Counted from the stretch's first letter, positions 1-7,963 are shown. The stretch is DNA of 64,000 bases from Roseobacter cerasinus (GCF_009811755.1 NZ_BLIV01000002.1:613001-677000); one strand, 5' to 3'. Made by a program: numbers and translations. Notes: generated by a model not told the origin, from the sequence alone.

Positions 1-1798
1 TGGCTCCTATGCACATCCCAAGTCTGCCTGGCGCAGCCATATAGAGCGGTTTCCACGTCGGCGCGAAGGCGGATTTGAATTGATACAAGCCCTGCGCGGC
101 CCATTTGCCACGGACATAGGCAAGGAGTTTGGCACCAGACCCATGATCGCGCACCCCACCCGCTGGTACCGCGGCAAGGGACAGCACCGGGATGCCCGCC
201 TGAGCCGCCAGCCTGATCGCTTCATGGATGAGAAGATACATCGTGCCATCCGGCGCTGCGTCTGCGTCGCGCATCACATCTAGCGCCCATTCTGTTTGCC
301 CCTTGTGCAGGCTGACAAACGCGACAGGCCTGTCGTCGACCTCCGCCACAAGCAGGAGTTGGCTTTCAATATAGCAGGGACAGAACCGGCCCATGGTTCC
401 GCCCCGCGCGCCACCGCATCTTTTTTGCCAAGCCACATCAATCTGGTCCAGCGCTGACAGATGCTCAGATCGAAAAAGCTGAACCGTCACACCTGCTTTG
501 GCGGCTTTGCGCAGCTTCCGACGAAGCCCTGAAAACCGGGCGCCTTTCAGGTCGAACGTCGCTGGCGCAACAATGGCATCCTCCGCCACTTTGACGACCG
601 CCCACCCTGCCTTCCGGGCGGCAATGGCATGGCGGGCAGAGCATTTGTAGAGAACCGGTAGCAGGCTGCGCCGCCTCGCGTGATGTTTGAAATGGCGTGG
701 CCAATCCGGGCCGGCATCGGCAATTGGATCAAACAGGCAGACAAGGCTGTTCCCGGCGGGCCACATCGCGCCAACGCCCGAGGGCAGCGCGACCATCTCT
801 CCCCTGTTTTGTGCAATGACACCGACCTCAGCACGTGGTGGAAAACGCGATGGCAGGGGCGGTTGTACGGCCGGCATCTTTGGTATTGCGTTGGGCGGCC
901 GCAGCAGGACCAGCGCGGCAAGGAGCGCCGGTAGCACATAATATAGCATGCGAAAGCCGCAGATGGCCGTCATCAGGCATGTTTGGTCGATATGTGTTGG
1001 CAGGTGCGGCGCCGTCAGCCCAAGCAATACGACCTCGAAGGGGCCGACGCCCCCGGGCACGCCGGAAAGAATGCCAGCGGCGAGCGCAATGCAGAAGATT
1101 GGGAGAAAGGCGGAGAAACCCAACTCAACCGGCTCGGGCAACAGCACGTAGAAGGCCGCCGCTGCGGTCACGACATCCGCAGTGGCCCAAAAAATCGAAG
1201 CTGAGACAGTCACCAGCCCCGGCATGGCTATCTGCCACTTCAAGATCCGCACCCGGGGACGATACAGAACGAGCGTCAGGACGCAGACAGCCAGGCATGT
1301 GATGGCGGCAATGCCAGCGGTCCGGTCAATCAGCAAACCAGAGAAGAGGATCGCGAATGCGGTCACGAACATCATGCCGATCAGGAAGAGCAGCGTGACC
1401 AGTGCGGTGATCTGGCTGGCACGGATCATGCCATCTTGCGGGCTCAGCCGGTAGCGCGCCAAAGCTCCGGTGATCAGTCCGAACCCGAGGAGTTGCGATA
1501 AAGCGACCGCTGCCGCCCCATTTCGATGTGCCCGGGCCTCATCACCCGTCAACCTCAACTCACGTCTTGCGAGCACATCGTACTGGCCCACGGAATAGAA
1601 ACTGACCGCAGCAAAGGCTGCTGCAGCAAGCCATGCCCAGACGGGGAGCGCCCTGCCCAGATCAAAAACTTCCGGTAGCGAGACAGAGCTGGCAAGTTGC
1701 GGTAGCGAATGCAGGCAAATCGCGACCAAAACCAGCGGCAGCCCGTGGCGGAGAACCGGATCCACCAACACATTCCCAACACGTATACTCATATACAT
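1..1798 (-). CDS. MprF-like phosphatidylglycerol aminoacyltransferase (3' end cut by window)
   Basis: The frame stays open from the start codon through the left edge (about 599 codons), so the gene is partial at its C-terminus. The N-terminal 300 residues are hydrophobic with several membrane segments. They include SGVPGGVGPFE, matching the GG(V/L)G-FE motif of the lysylphosphatidylglycerol synthase membrane domain. The C-terminal part is a soluble DUF2156 domain and ends with YQFKSAFAPTWKPLYMAAPG, the usual FK-KF-P-W-P-Y-A signature. Family members transfer an amino acid from tRNA to phosphatidylglycerol at the inner membrane and flip the product. The membrane half is shorter than in classical MprF. 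ATG at 1798 or 1792 could start it. The acyl donor (Lys, Ala or ornithine) cannot be told from sequence. Confidence 0.8.
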   Translation of the reverse strand, partial: MYMSIRVGNVLVDPVLRHGLPLVLVAICLHSLPQLASSVSLPEVFDLGRALPVWAWLAAAAFAAVSFYSVGQYDVLARRELRLTGDEARAHRNGAAAVALSQLLGFGLITGALARYRLSPQDGMIRASQITALVTLLFLIGMMFVTAFAILFSGLLIDRTAGIAAITCLAVCVLTLVLYRPRVRILKWQIAMPGLVTVSASIFWATADVVTAAAAFYVLLPEPVELGFSAFLPIFCIALAAGILSGVPGGVGPFEVVLLGLTAPHLPTHIDQTCLMTAICGFRMLYYVLPALLAALVLLRPPNAIPKMPAVQPPLPSRFPPRAEVGVIAQNRGEMVALPSGVGAMWPAGNSLVCLFDPIADAGPDWPRHFKHHARRRSLLPVLYKCSARHAIAARKAGWAVVKVAEDAIVAPATFDLKGARFSGLRRKLRKAAKAGVTVQLFRSEHLSALDQIDVAWQKRCGGARGGTMGRFCPCYIESQLLLVAEVDDRPVAFVSLHKGQTEWALDVMRDADAAPDGTMYLLIHEAIRLAAQAGIPVLSLAAVPAGGVRDHGSGAKLLAYVRGKWAAQGLYQFKSAFAPTWKPLYMAAPGRLGMCIGA

Positions 1799-1895
1799 CC
1801 CACTTCTCGCGGGGGATTTTAGGGGGGAGACCTCACCAAAGCCCTAAGAGCCATCAAACATCCGGTGATGCCAGATGCTGTGACTTGACATGGAT

Positions 1896-2237
1896 TTAAG
1901 ACCACAGTGCGTTTCGCGCCGCAGTCATGCTGATCCAGACGAAGGGCTTCATTCGGCAGCCCGTGGGGCTGATGACCTCAAGTCTTCCGAGCGCAGAGAG
2001 GTCGGCTTCGTTCACCGCAGAGCACATCAGGACAACGTTGCGTCTCTCGCACCTATCGGTCACGCGCTGCTGGATCAGATCTTCCGGGAAAAATGCGTTC
2101 AAGAATAGGAAACATACGTTTACGAAACAGGGGCTTTCGTCCTCGCACAGGGTGATCAGGGTCGGGCCGGTTTCGACCTCATGCCTGTGGATGTTGCGGA
2201 AACGCTGCGTGTCGGGGACAAGACCGACGCCCGATAC
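1896..2237 (-). pseudogene. remnant of SulP sulfate-permease-type STAS domain
   Basis: The translation carries GLVPDTQRFRNIHRHEVET, then DESPCFVNV and VVLMCSAVNEADLSALGRLE. These correspond to the linker and STAS domain of SulP anion transporters (typically GLVPGTEHFRNV..RH, DESLYFANARFLE, VLMCSAVNxID-SALExLE). All membrane segments are absent and the STAS similarity stops after roughly position 1971. This piece is joined in frame to a fragment of a different gene on its upstream side, so an internal deletion probably fused two neighbouring genes. It is unlikely to be functional. Confidence 0.7.
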
Positions 2238-2505
2238 CTTTGCCTGGTCGTCGACCGAGATCAGATTGTTGGAGACGTGAACCGCGGCGTCATACTTGGC
2301 GACCTGGTCCTGCAGCGCGGGGGCATAGTCCTTCACCCCAAAAAGCACGCCGCCTGCAGTCATGAACTGAACGTCAGCCACCCGTTGCGGAACCAGGCGT
2401 CACCGGACAGTTACAACGCCTTTTGCGGCGCACCGGCGTCTTTGAGCGCGATTTGCGGGCTGACCGACATCTTGTCTGAGAGCCGCTCAATATATCTCTG
2501 CCCCT
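2235..2505 (-). pseudogene. remnant of sulfide:quinone oxidoreductase (SQRDL-type)
   Basis: Reading across two frames gives AGAPQKAL-stop-LSGDAWFRNGW and then ADVQFMTAGGVLFGVKDYAP followed by NNLISVD. This is the order seen in the second half of the mitochondrial-type sulfide:quinone oxidoreductases (CAGAPQKxxYLS..., then LFGVKxYAxAL, then NLxxVD). An in-frame TAA and a frameshift near 2381 break it, the FAD-binding N-terminus is missing, and the C-terminus is replaced by SulP sequence. SQR and persulfide dioxygenase are normal operon partners, which explains its place directly downstream of the dioxygenase gene. Confidence 0.72.
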
Positions 2506-2507
2506 CC

Positions 2508-3389
2508 TTATAACTCGTTCACGGGCACTTTGAGCATCGGGTTGCCATCCTTGTCGGTCGGCACCGCGCCCGCGCGCATGTTCACCTGTAGCGACGGAAT
2601 GATCAGTTTGGGCATGGTAAGCTGCGCATCGCGTTCGGTGCGGAGCTTGATGAATTCTGCCTTCGTCTTGCCGCCGCCCACGTGGATGTTGTGCGCCTTC
2701 TCATCGCCCACCGTGGTTTCCCACTGGATCTCGCGGCCGTTGGGGCCGTAGTCGTGGCACATAAAAAGCCGCATCTCGTCCGGCAGCGCCAGCACCCGCT
2801 GGATGCTGTCGTAAAGAGCACCCGCATCGCCGCCCGGAAAGTCTGCTCTGGCGGAACCGCCATCCGGCATGAACAGCGTGTCGCCCACAAAGGCAGCGTT
2901 GCCCATCACATGCACCATGCAGGCAGGCGTATGGCCGGGCGTATACATGGCAAAGGCCTGCATCGTGCCGATCTGGTAGGTGTCGCCATCCTCAAACAGC
3001 GCATCGAATTGCGAGCCATCGCGCTGAAACTCTGTCCCTTCGTTGAAGACTTTGCCAAAAGTGTCCTGAACTACCATGATCTTGGACCCAATGCCGATCT
3101 TGCCACCCAACCGGCCTTGAATATAGGGAGCTGCGCTCAGATGGTCCGCATGGACATGGGTCTCGATGATCCACTCCAGCTTCAGCCCTTGCGTCTCAAT
3201 CTGCTGAATCAGCGCGTCCGCGTGATCGTAGGTGATACGTCCGGCGGCATAGTCGATATCCATCACGCTATCGATGATCGCACAGGCGTTCGAAGCGGGG
3301 TCTTTCACGATGTAGCTGATTGTGTTTGTGGCCTCATCAAAGCAGGCCTGAACCTCCGGTTTGATATCCATTGTGGCGGGGTAGCTCAT
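2508..3389 (-). CDS. blh: persulfide dioxygenase, MBL fold (ETHE1/Blh family)
   Basis: This 293-residue metallo-beta-lactamase-fold protein has the metal motif THVHADH near residue 95, then TPGHTPACMVH, VGDTLFMPDGGSARADFPGG and MCHDYGPNGR. It belongs to the Blh/ETHE1 group, which oxidizes glutathione persulfide to sulfite and glutathione with Fe(II) and O2 in the cytosol. The ATG is preceded by AAGGAGATGAC, a good ribosome site, and removes an unrelated upstream extension. It is the last intact gene of an operon with two YeeE/YedE-type proteins, an arrangement typical of BigR-regulated sulfide detoxification. SQR, the usual source of the persulfide, is decayed here, so other sulfur sources (or the distant sox system) may supply the substrate. 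Confidence 0.9.
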   Translation of the reverse strand: MSYPATMDIKPEVQACFDEATNTISYIVKDPASNACAIIDSVMDIDYAAGRITYDHADALIQQIETQGLKLEWIIETHVHADHLSAAPYIQGRLGGKIGIGSKIMVVQDTFGKVFNEGTEFQRDGSQFDALFEDGDTYQIGTMQAFAMYTPGHTPACMVHVMGNAAFVGDTLFMPDGGSARADFPGGDAGALYDSIQRVLALPDEMRLFMCHDYGPNGREIQWETTVGDEKAHNIHVGGGKTKAEFIKLRTERDAQLTMPKLIIPSLQVNMRAGAVPTDKDGNPMLKVPVNEL

Positions 3390-3412
3390 GTCATCTCCTT
3401 CGAAAGAAGCTG

Positions 3413-3841
3413 TCAGGTGGCCGTTTTCGCCAGCGCGGGGCTGAGCAGGCGGCGCAGGTAAAAGCCGCCGGTGACCGAAACGAGGAATAGCGCGACTTCC
3501 CACCGGCCCGTGCCGAGTGCGGGGATCGCAGCACCAGGGCAGAAACCTGCGATGCCCCAGCCAATGCCAAAGAGGGCTGCGCCGCCGATCAGCCGGGCGT
3601 CCAGTGCTGTTGAGGTCGGCAATTGGAAGCTCTGTTCGAACAACGGAGCGGCACGGCGCCACACCAGTCGGTAGCCCAGAGATGTGATGATCAGCGCGCC
3701 ACCCATGACAAACATCAGACTTAGGTCCCAAGCTCCGGCAATATCGAAGAAGTTGAGAACTTTCGCGGGGTCCATCATGCCGGAGATCGCGATGCCGGTG
3801 CCAAAGACCAGGCCTGTCAGACATGCAAAGAGGTGTTTCAT
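3413..3841 (-). CDS. YeeE/YedE-type transporter half (DUF6691)
   Basis: A 142-residue membrane protein with about four hydrophobic segments. It has the half-transporter motif SGMMDPAKVLNFFD near the N-terminus and GIAGFCPGAA with a conserved cysteine in the second half. Proteins of this family pair with another short YeeE/YedE protein and resemble the two halves of the thiosulfate/sulfur importer TsuA. The ATG sits next to the stop of the upstream partner gene, so translation is coupled, and persulfide dioxygenase follows 23 bases downstream. Likely role: moving a reduced sulfur species across the inner membrane. The transported molecule is inferred. Confidence 0.85.
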   Translation of the reverse strand: MKHLFACLTGLVFGTGIAISGMMDPAKVLNFFDIAGAWDLSLMFVMGGALIITSLGYRLVWRRAAPLFEQSFQLPTSTALDARLIGGAALFGIGWGIAGFCPGAAIPALGTGRWEVALFLVSVTGGFYLRRLLSPALAKTAT

Positions 3842-3842
3842 C

Positions 3843-4274
3843 TCAGCCTCCTACAACGTGACGGATCAGGAATACGGTGATCGCAGCGGTTGTCATGAAG
3901 GTGGGCACGGCCACAAGCGATCGAAGAGACAGGCGCGACAGGCCGCAAACCCCATGCCCAGAGGTGCACCCGGATCCCAGGCTTGCGCCCAGGCCTACGA
4001 TGACGCCGCCGATGACGATCATGACCGGGCTGACCGGGACGGTGATCGCAGGCATGGTCCCTGTGATGAGAAAAAGCAGCCCGGGGGCAAGCATCATGCC
4101 GAGGATCAGGGCCATCCGCCACGTCAGCTCCGCCCGGCTTTCGGCGAAGACGGCGCCAGAGAGAATTCCGGTCGCGCCGAAGACCCGCCCCAGACCAAGC
4201 ATCAGGAGCACCGCGCCAAGGCCGATCAGCAAGCCGCCCCCGAAGGACGCAAAGGGGGTGAAAACCGTCTCCAT
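3843..4274 (-). CDS. YeeE/YedE family transporter half
   Basis: A 143-residue hydrophobic protein. GLGASLGSGCTSGHGVCGLS carries the conserved cysteine motif of the YeeE/YedE family, and GATGILSG lies in the N-terminal half. I start it at the ATG giving METVFTPFASFGGG; longer readings add a low-complexity extension that overlaps the preceding small gene in another frame. It lies between a truncated DUF2892 gene and the DUF6691 partner and probably forms a two-component sulfur transporter with the latter. The family is widespread in BigR-type operons. Confidence 0.85.
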   Translation of the reverse strand: METVFTPFASFGGGLLIGLGAVLLMLGLGRVFGATGILSGAVFAESRAELTWRMALILGMMLAPGLLFLITGTMPAITVPVSPVMIVIGGVIVGLGASLGSGCTSGHGVCGLSRLSLRSLVAVPTFMTTAAITVFLIRHVVGG

Positions 4275-4278
4275 ACGC

Positions 4279-4392
4279 TCAGGCCTTACAGGTCTGGATG
4301 TCGAGCGCGTGATTTTCGCTGAGAACCGCAAGGTACAGAAGTCCAAGAATGGCGGGAACGATGCGGTCCAGGGGTCCAATATTTGCGGTCAT
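4279..4392 (-). CDS. truncated DUF2892 (YgaP-like membrane) protein
   Basis: A 37-residue product beginning MTANIGPLDRIVPAILGLL, which matches the start of DUF2892 proteins (usually about 60 residues with two membrane helices). GGAGAACGCC precedes the ATG, a convincing ribosome site. The second helix and its CPxY motif are missing: the frame ends after DIQTCKA. It leads the YeeE-YeeE-dioxygenase operon. It is probably a shortened, possibly non-functional relative; a leader role for translation of the next gene is also possible. Confidence 0.5.
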   Translation of the reverse strand: MTANIGPLDRIVPAILGLLYLAVLSENHALDIQTCKA

Positions 4393-4450
4393 GGCGTTCT
4401 CCATTTTTGTATAGCTTGGAGAACACGTACACTTTTGATCCTGCATCTTC

Positions 4451-4465
4451 AGTGACAGTGTCACT
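4451..4465. promoter_or_regulatory. perfect palindrome upstream of the persulfide dioxygenase operon
   Basis: AGTGAC-AGT-GTCACT is a perfect 6-bp inverted repeat about 60 bases upstream of the first gene of the operon, in the region where its promoter must lie. It could be an operator. It does not have the N8 spacing of SqrR/BigR sites or the N6 spacing of Crp/Fnr sites, so the binding protein is unknown. Confidence 0.4.
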
Positions 4466-4486
4466 TAACATGCAGAAAATCGAATA

Positions 4487-4640
4487 TTAATTTGCGGCAG
4501 CGAGGTCCTGCAGTGTTGGCTTGTCAAGCAAGGTGACGCGACCGTGGGTTCGGGCAATCATCCAGCGCTTTTTGAGATCTTGTGCATGCGGCTGATAGAC
4601 TTGGGGTGATACCAAGTTCTCGCACAGGCGGTTTCTTCCC
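4487..4640 (-). pseudogene. frameshifted C-terminal remnant of a Crp/Fnr-type regulator
   Basis: One frame reads PKSISRMHK, which looks like the recognition helix of a Crp/Fnr winged helix (TVSR-type). After a frame change the next reads DLKKRWMIARTHGRVTLLDK and then PTLQDLAAAN-stop, matching the wing and C-terminal helix (g-i....gr-vllDr-aLe-lA). The rest of the gene is replaced by phnM sequence. It borders the persulfide dioxygenase operon and may be its former regulator. The assignment rests on short motifs. Confidence 0.45.
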
Positions 4641-5833
4641 TATCCAGTCTTGTTGCCCTGACACCAGACTCCGCGCAGCAGGGGCGTCGGGCCGATGGTG
4701 CGGACCCGCAGTACATCGCCGCGCAGTCCCGGCTGCAACGCCCCGCGATCAGTCAGTTGCGCGGCTTTGGCCGGGCCCGCCGTCACGGTGGCGACGGCGC
4801 GGGGCAGATCATCCCAGAGCCGGGCCAAGTGAAAAGCCGACAACAGCAGCGCCGAGGGCACATAGTCCGACGATACAATGTCCAGCAGATCAGCTTTCGC
4901 CAGGTCTTCTGCGGCGACGTTGCCCGAATGCGAACCGCCCCGGATCAGGTTGGGTGCGCCCATCATCACTGCGATGCCGTTGGCGCGACAGGCGCGCGCA
5001 GCCTCCACGGTTGTCGGGAACTCCGCAAAGCCCACACCATTTTCAGAGGAGGTCGCGACCTGTTCAGCCGTGGTGTCATCGTGGCTTGCCAGCACGGCAC
5101 CAAGCCGTCCGGCCTCGGCAACCGCTCCGGTTTCATGCCGTGCCCCGAAACGCGTCTGAAGGCCCAGCAGGTTCTCGACGTGTTCGGCAAATTCGACATC
5201 ATTCATGCCGCGTTTTTTTGTGACATAGGTTTTTAGTGCGGTCAGATCACGGAACTGGCGCTGGCCGGGGGTGTGATCCATGAGGCTGACAATGCCGACG
5301 CGGTCCTCCGGGCCAAACGTGGCCAATTCCTCCAGCAGGGTTTCTGAGCAAATCTCGGCCCGCAAATGCAGGAAGTGGCTGATTTTGAACAGCCCTTGCG
5401 CGCGCGCCGCCAGCAGTTCGTTGGCCAGCTTGCGCGCATAGTCGATGTAGCGGCCCTTGCCGGTATGGATGGACCCAACCCGCATGGCATCGAAGACGGT
5501 TGTGATGCCCGTAGACGCCAGCTCCGCATCATGGGCGATCAGGGCCGGCAGATGCGGCCAGTCCACATCTGGGCGGGGCTCAATATGGCGTTCGACATTG
5601 TCGGTGTGAAGCTCGACCAGCCCCGGCAGCACCAGATCACCGGCGCAATCCACCGCGCCGGTCGGCACGTGGTCTCCTTCTGCAATCTCCGAAATTACGC
5701 CCTTGTCGATGGTCACTGAGCCGGTCACCACCCGATCCGGCAGCACGAGCCGTGCATTGGCAAGGCAGAGATCACCCGGCAATTCACTGGCGTAGGGTTT
5801 GGTGAGAGAGGACGCGGGGAAAGGAGAATTCAT
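4640..5833 (-). CDS. phnM: alpha-D-ribose 1-methylphosphonate 5-triphosphate diphosphatase
   Basis: A 397-residue amidohydrolase-fold protein. DLVLPGLVELHTDNVERH carries the metal-binding histidines typical of PhnM. Further motifs are ASTGITTVFDAMRVGS, SLMDHTPGQRQFRD, ASHDDTT and the C-terminal GNVAAEDLA region. PhnM removes pyrophosphate from the 5-triphosphate produced by PhnI, giving the ribose phosphonate that PhnJ cleaves. I chose the internal ATG (GAATTC context) because a GCGAG stretch lies eight bases upstream; a GTG three codons earlier is possible. It is the last gene of the phnG-to-M transcription unit, separated from phnN by about 130 bases containing a hairpin. Confidence 0.93.
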   Translation of the reverse strand: MNSPFPASSLTKPYASELPGDLCLANARLVLPDRVVTGSVTIDKGVISEIAEGDHVPTGAVDCAGDLVLPGLVELHTDNVERHIEPRPDVDWPHLPALIAHDAELASTGITTVFDAMRVGSIHTGKGRYIDYARKLANELLAARAQGLFKISHFLHLRAEICSETLLEELATFGPEDRVGIVSLMDHTPGQRQFRDLTALKTYVTKKRGMNDVEFAEHVENLLGLQTRFGARHETGAVAEAGRLGAVLASHDDTTAEQVATSSENGVGFAEFPTTVEAARACRANGIAVMMGAPNLIRGGSHSGNVAAEDLAKADLLDIVSSDYVPSALLLSAFHLARLWDDLPRAVATVTAGPAKAAQLTDRGALQPGLRGDVLRVRTIGPTPLLRGVWCQGNKTG

Positions 5834-5872
5834 ATCATGCACTCGCTTTGTGACTTACCATGTACTGCCCCA

Positions 5873-5903
5873 AAAGGGCCGTTGGCACGCTTGTGCGCCC
5901 TTT
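5873..5903 (-). terminator. nested hairpin between phnN and phnM
   Basis: AAAGGGC pairs with GCCCTTT around an inner GCAC-GCTT-GTGC hairpin. On the minus strand the arm runs into four T residues. It may be a weak terminator or an RNA-stability element that lowers phnM expression relative to phnG-N. Confidence 0.4.
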
Positions 5904-5964
5904 GCAATGAGCACATCACTCGGCGTGGGACATGCGGAGATGCTCGGGTCAGGGGACGCCATCG

Positions 5965-6510
5965 CTATACCTTCGCCGGTTGAAGCAGCGCCACGGCCCG
6001 CGCGACGGTTTGGGAGAGCGGCCCGTCATTGGACACATGGAGCGCGTCAAGTTCTGGTGGCAAGGGCTTTTCGGCCTGCGCCAGACGTTTGGCGATCTCC
6101 GTGTCCGTTTCCCGCCCGCGCGCTGCGAGGCGTTGCGCCAGGGTTTCGGGTTTTGCCGTGATGTTCAGAACCATGACAAGCGGAAAGGTCGCTGCCGCCT
6201 CGGCCAAGGCCCTGCGGGAGAAATTCACAAGGCAATCGGTGCCCGTGTTCAAGTGATGTTTCACTGTAACGGGGATGCCATAGTAGAGTCCATGGGCGCC
6301 CCAATGCACCGCGAAGGCCCCGCTTGCGACCATGGCTTCGAAGTCCTCCACCGATACCGCGTCATAGTCTTCGCCACCCAACTCCGGCGCTCGCGTTATG
6401 ACTCTCCGGACCAGATGAATCTCTGGCAGAGCGGCGTGAATGCCAGCCATCACACTGTCCTTGCCAACCCCCGATGGGCCAACGACTGCGATGAGGCGTC
6501 CTTGGGTCAT
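5965..6510 (-). CDS. phnN: ribose 1,5-bisphosphate phosphokinase
   Basis: A 181-residue P-loop kinase related to guanylate kinase. The Walker A motif VVGPSGVGKDSV starts at residue 9, HLVRRVITRAPE gives the substrate-binding arginines, and EDYDAVSVEDFEAM and VMVLNITAKPETLAQRL follow. PhnN converts ribose 1,5-bisphosphate to 5-phosphoribosyl diphosphate and so ends the C-P lyase pathway in PRPP. Its ATG overlaps the TGA of phnL by four bases, as expected for a translationally coupled cistron. Confidence 0.92.
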   Translation of the reverse strand: MTQGRLIAVVGPSGVGKDSVMAGIHAALPEIHLVRRVITRAPELGGEDYDAVSVEDFEAMVASGAFAVHWGAHGLYYGIPVTVKHHLNTGTDCLVNFSRRALAEAAATFPLVMVLNITAKPETLAQRLAARGRETDTEIAKRLAQAEKPLPPELDALHVSNDGPLSQTVARAVALLQPAKV

Positions 6511-7193
6511 GCGGCCAGCCCGGGGGTAAAGCAGCTCACGTCGATCTCGCGGTCGCAGACACGGGCACGGGCTGCTTCGTCGTGGAAGATACCGATGATC
6601 GCAGCGCCCCGCGCCTTTGCGGCCTCGATAAGCGTGAGAACCACCTCCCGATTGGCCGCATCCAAGCTCGCCGTCGGTTCGTCAAGCAGCATCGCCGGAT
6701 AAGCATGGGCAAAGCCGCGTGCGATGTTCACCCGTTGCTGCTCGCCCCCTGAAAACGTCGTGGGCGACAACGACCAGAGCCGCTCCGGGATGTTGAGCTG
6801 GCGCAGAAGTTCCTCAGCCCGGGAATGGGCATCCGCGCCGCTCACGCCCAAGGCGCGCAGCGGGTCTGCGACAACGTCCAGCGTCGGCACCCGTGGGACC
6901 ACGCGCAGGAACTGGCTGACATAGCCCAGCACCTCGCGGCGCAGCGCAATGACCTCTCGTGGCTCAGCCTGCACAATGTCTACGTCACCGATGCGGATCT
7001 CGCCCGACTGGGTCAGGTAGTTGCCATAGATCATCCGCATCAGGGTCGATTTCCCGGCGCCCGAGGCCCCGGTCAGCGCGACACATTCGCCCGGTGCGAC
7101 TGTGAAGGACACATTACTGATCACGCCGATCACGGCGCTCCCCTGATTGTGTAGGGTGAAGGTTTTAGAGACCTCTCTGAGTTCTATCATCAT
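6507..7193 (-). CDS. phnL: C-P lyase complex ATPase PhnL
   Basis: A 228-residue ABC ATPase. Walker A is [20 protein letters not shown], the signature is FSGGEQQRVNIARG and Walker B is AMLLDEPTASLD. The switch histidine is in GIFHDEAAR. The MIYGNYLTQSGEI stretch is characteristic of PhnL rather than a transporter ATPase. With PhnK it binds the PhnGHIJ core and probably powers substrate loading or product release. The start is one of three consecutive GTG/ATG codons; the ATG overlapping the phnK stop (TGATG) was chosen. Confidence 0.93.
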   Translation of the reverse strand: MMIELREVSKTFTLHNQGSAVIGVISNVSFTVAPGECVALTGASGAGKSTLMRMIYGNYLTQSGEIRIGDVDIVQAEPREVIALRREVLGYVSQFLRVVPRVPTLDVVADPLRALGVSGADAHSRAEELLRQLNIPERLWSLSPTTFSGGEQQRVNIARGFAHAYPAMLLDEPTASLDAANREVVLTLIEAAKARGAAIIGIFHDEAARARVCDREIDVSCFTPGLAA

Positions 7194-7963
7194 CACACCT
7201 GCAAGACGGAGCTGACAAGAAGTTGGCTGTAGGCGTGCTGCGGGTCATCGAGCACCTGATCGGTCAGACCAGCCTCGACCACGCGGCCCGACTTCATCAC
7301 CATCAGGCGGTCGGCCAACAGGCGCACCACGGCAAGGTCATGGGTTACGATGATCGCCGACAGCCCCATGTCGCGCACCAACCCGCGCAGCAGATCCAGA
7401 AGCCGCGCCTGCACCGACACGTCCAGCCCACCTGTGGGTTCATCCATGAACACCAGACGCGGCCCGGTCACCAGGTTGCGCGCGATCTGCAGGCGTTGCT
7501 GCATGCCCCCCGAGAAGGTTGTGGGCCGGTCATCGACGCGGGTCGCATCAATCTCGACCCGCTCAAGCCAATCGGTGGCTTTGTCGCGGATGTTCCCATA
7601 ATGGCGCTCGCCCACGGCCATCAGCCGCTCACCAACGTTGCCCCCTGCCGACACACCCATGCGCAACCCGTCCCGGGCATGCTGGTGCACAAAGGCCCAG
7701 TCGGTCCGGGACAGCATCCGCCGTTCGGGTTCCGAGAGGGTCACGGTATCTTTGGGGCCATCAGCGCGCGTGTCAAAGACCACCTCACCTCTATCCGGGG
7801 TCAGGTGCCCGGCCAGACAGTTAAGCAGCGTGGATTTGCCCGACCCGCTTTCACCCACGATGCCCATGACCTCACCGGGGTAGAGATCAAACGACACATC
7901 GGCACAGCCGACATAGGCGCCATAGTTCTTGGTGATGCCGGAGACAGAGAGCAAAGCTGTCAT
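7193..7963 (-). CDS. phnK: C-P lyase complex ATPase PhnK
   Basis: A 256-residue ABC ATPase. Walker A is GESGSGKSTLLNCLAG, the signature is FSGGMQQRLQIARN and Walker B is LVFMDEPTGGLD. The sequence between (ERRMLSRTDWAFVHQHARDG, LRMGVSAGGNVGERLMA) is PhnK-specific. Its ATG overlaps the phnJ stop (ATGA). In the enteric complex PhnK docks onto the PhnJ face of the core, which fits its position right after phnJ. No signal or membrane part is seen. Confidence 0.94.
   Translation of the reverse strand: MTALLSVSGITKNYGAYVGCADVSFDLYPGEVMGIVGESGSGKSTLLNCLAGHLTPDRGEVVFDTRADGPKDTVTLSEPERRMLSRTDWAFVHQHARDGLRMGVSAGGNVGERLMAVGERHYGNIRDKATDWLERVEIDATRVDDRPTTFSGGMQQRLQIARNLVTGPRLVFMDEPTGGLDVSVQARLLDLLRGLVRDMGLSAIIVTHDLAVVRLLADRLMVMKSGRVVEAGLTDQVLDDPQHAYSQLLVSSVLQV

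Noticed and set aside
835-1302. 155-residue plus-strand frame and several shorter frames within the first 1.8 kb
   Set aside because: They run opposite to the continuous minus-strand MprF-like frame, which has family motifs throughout; they are arginine/alanine-rich shadow translations.
2682-3461. 259-residue plus-strand frame over persulfide dioxygenase
   Set aside because: It is antisense to a gene with full metal-binding motifs and shows no family signal.
3390-3824. Long upstream extension of the dioxygenase frame
   Set aside because: It overlaps the DUF6691 gene in another frame and lies before a good ribosome site and ATG; a real fusion is unlikely.
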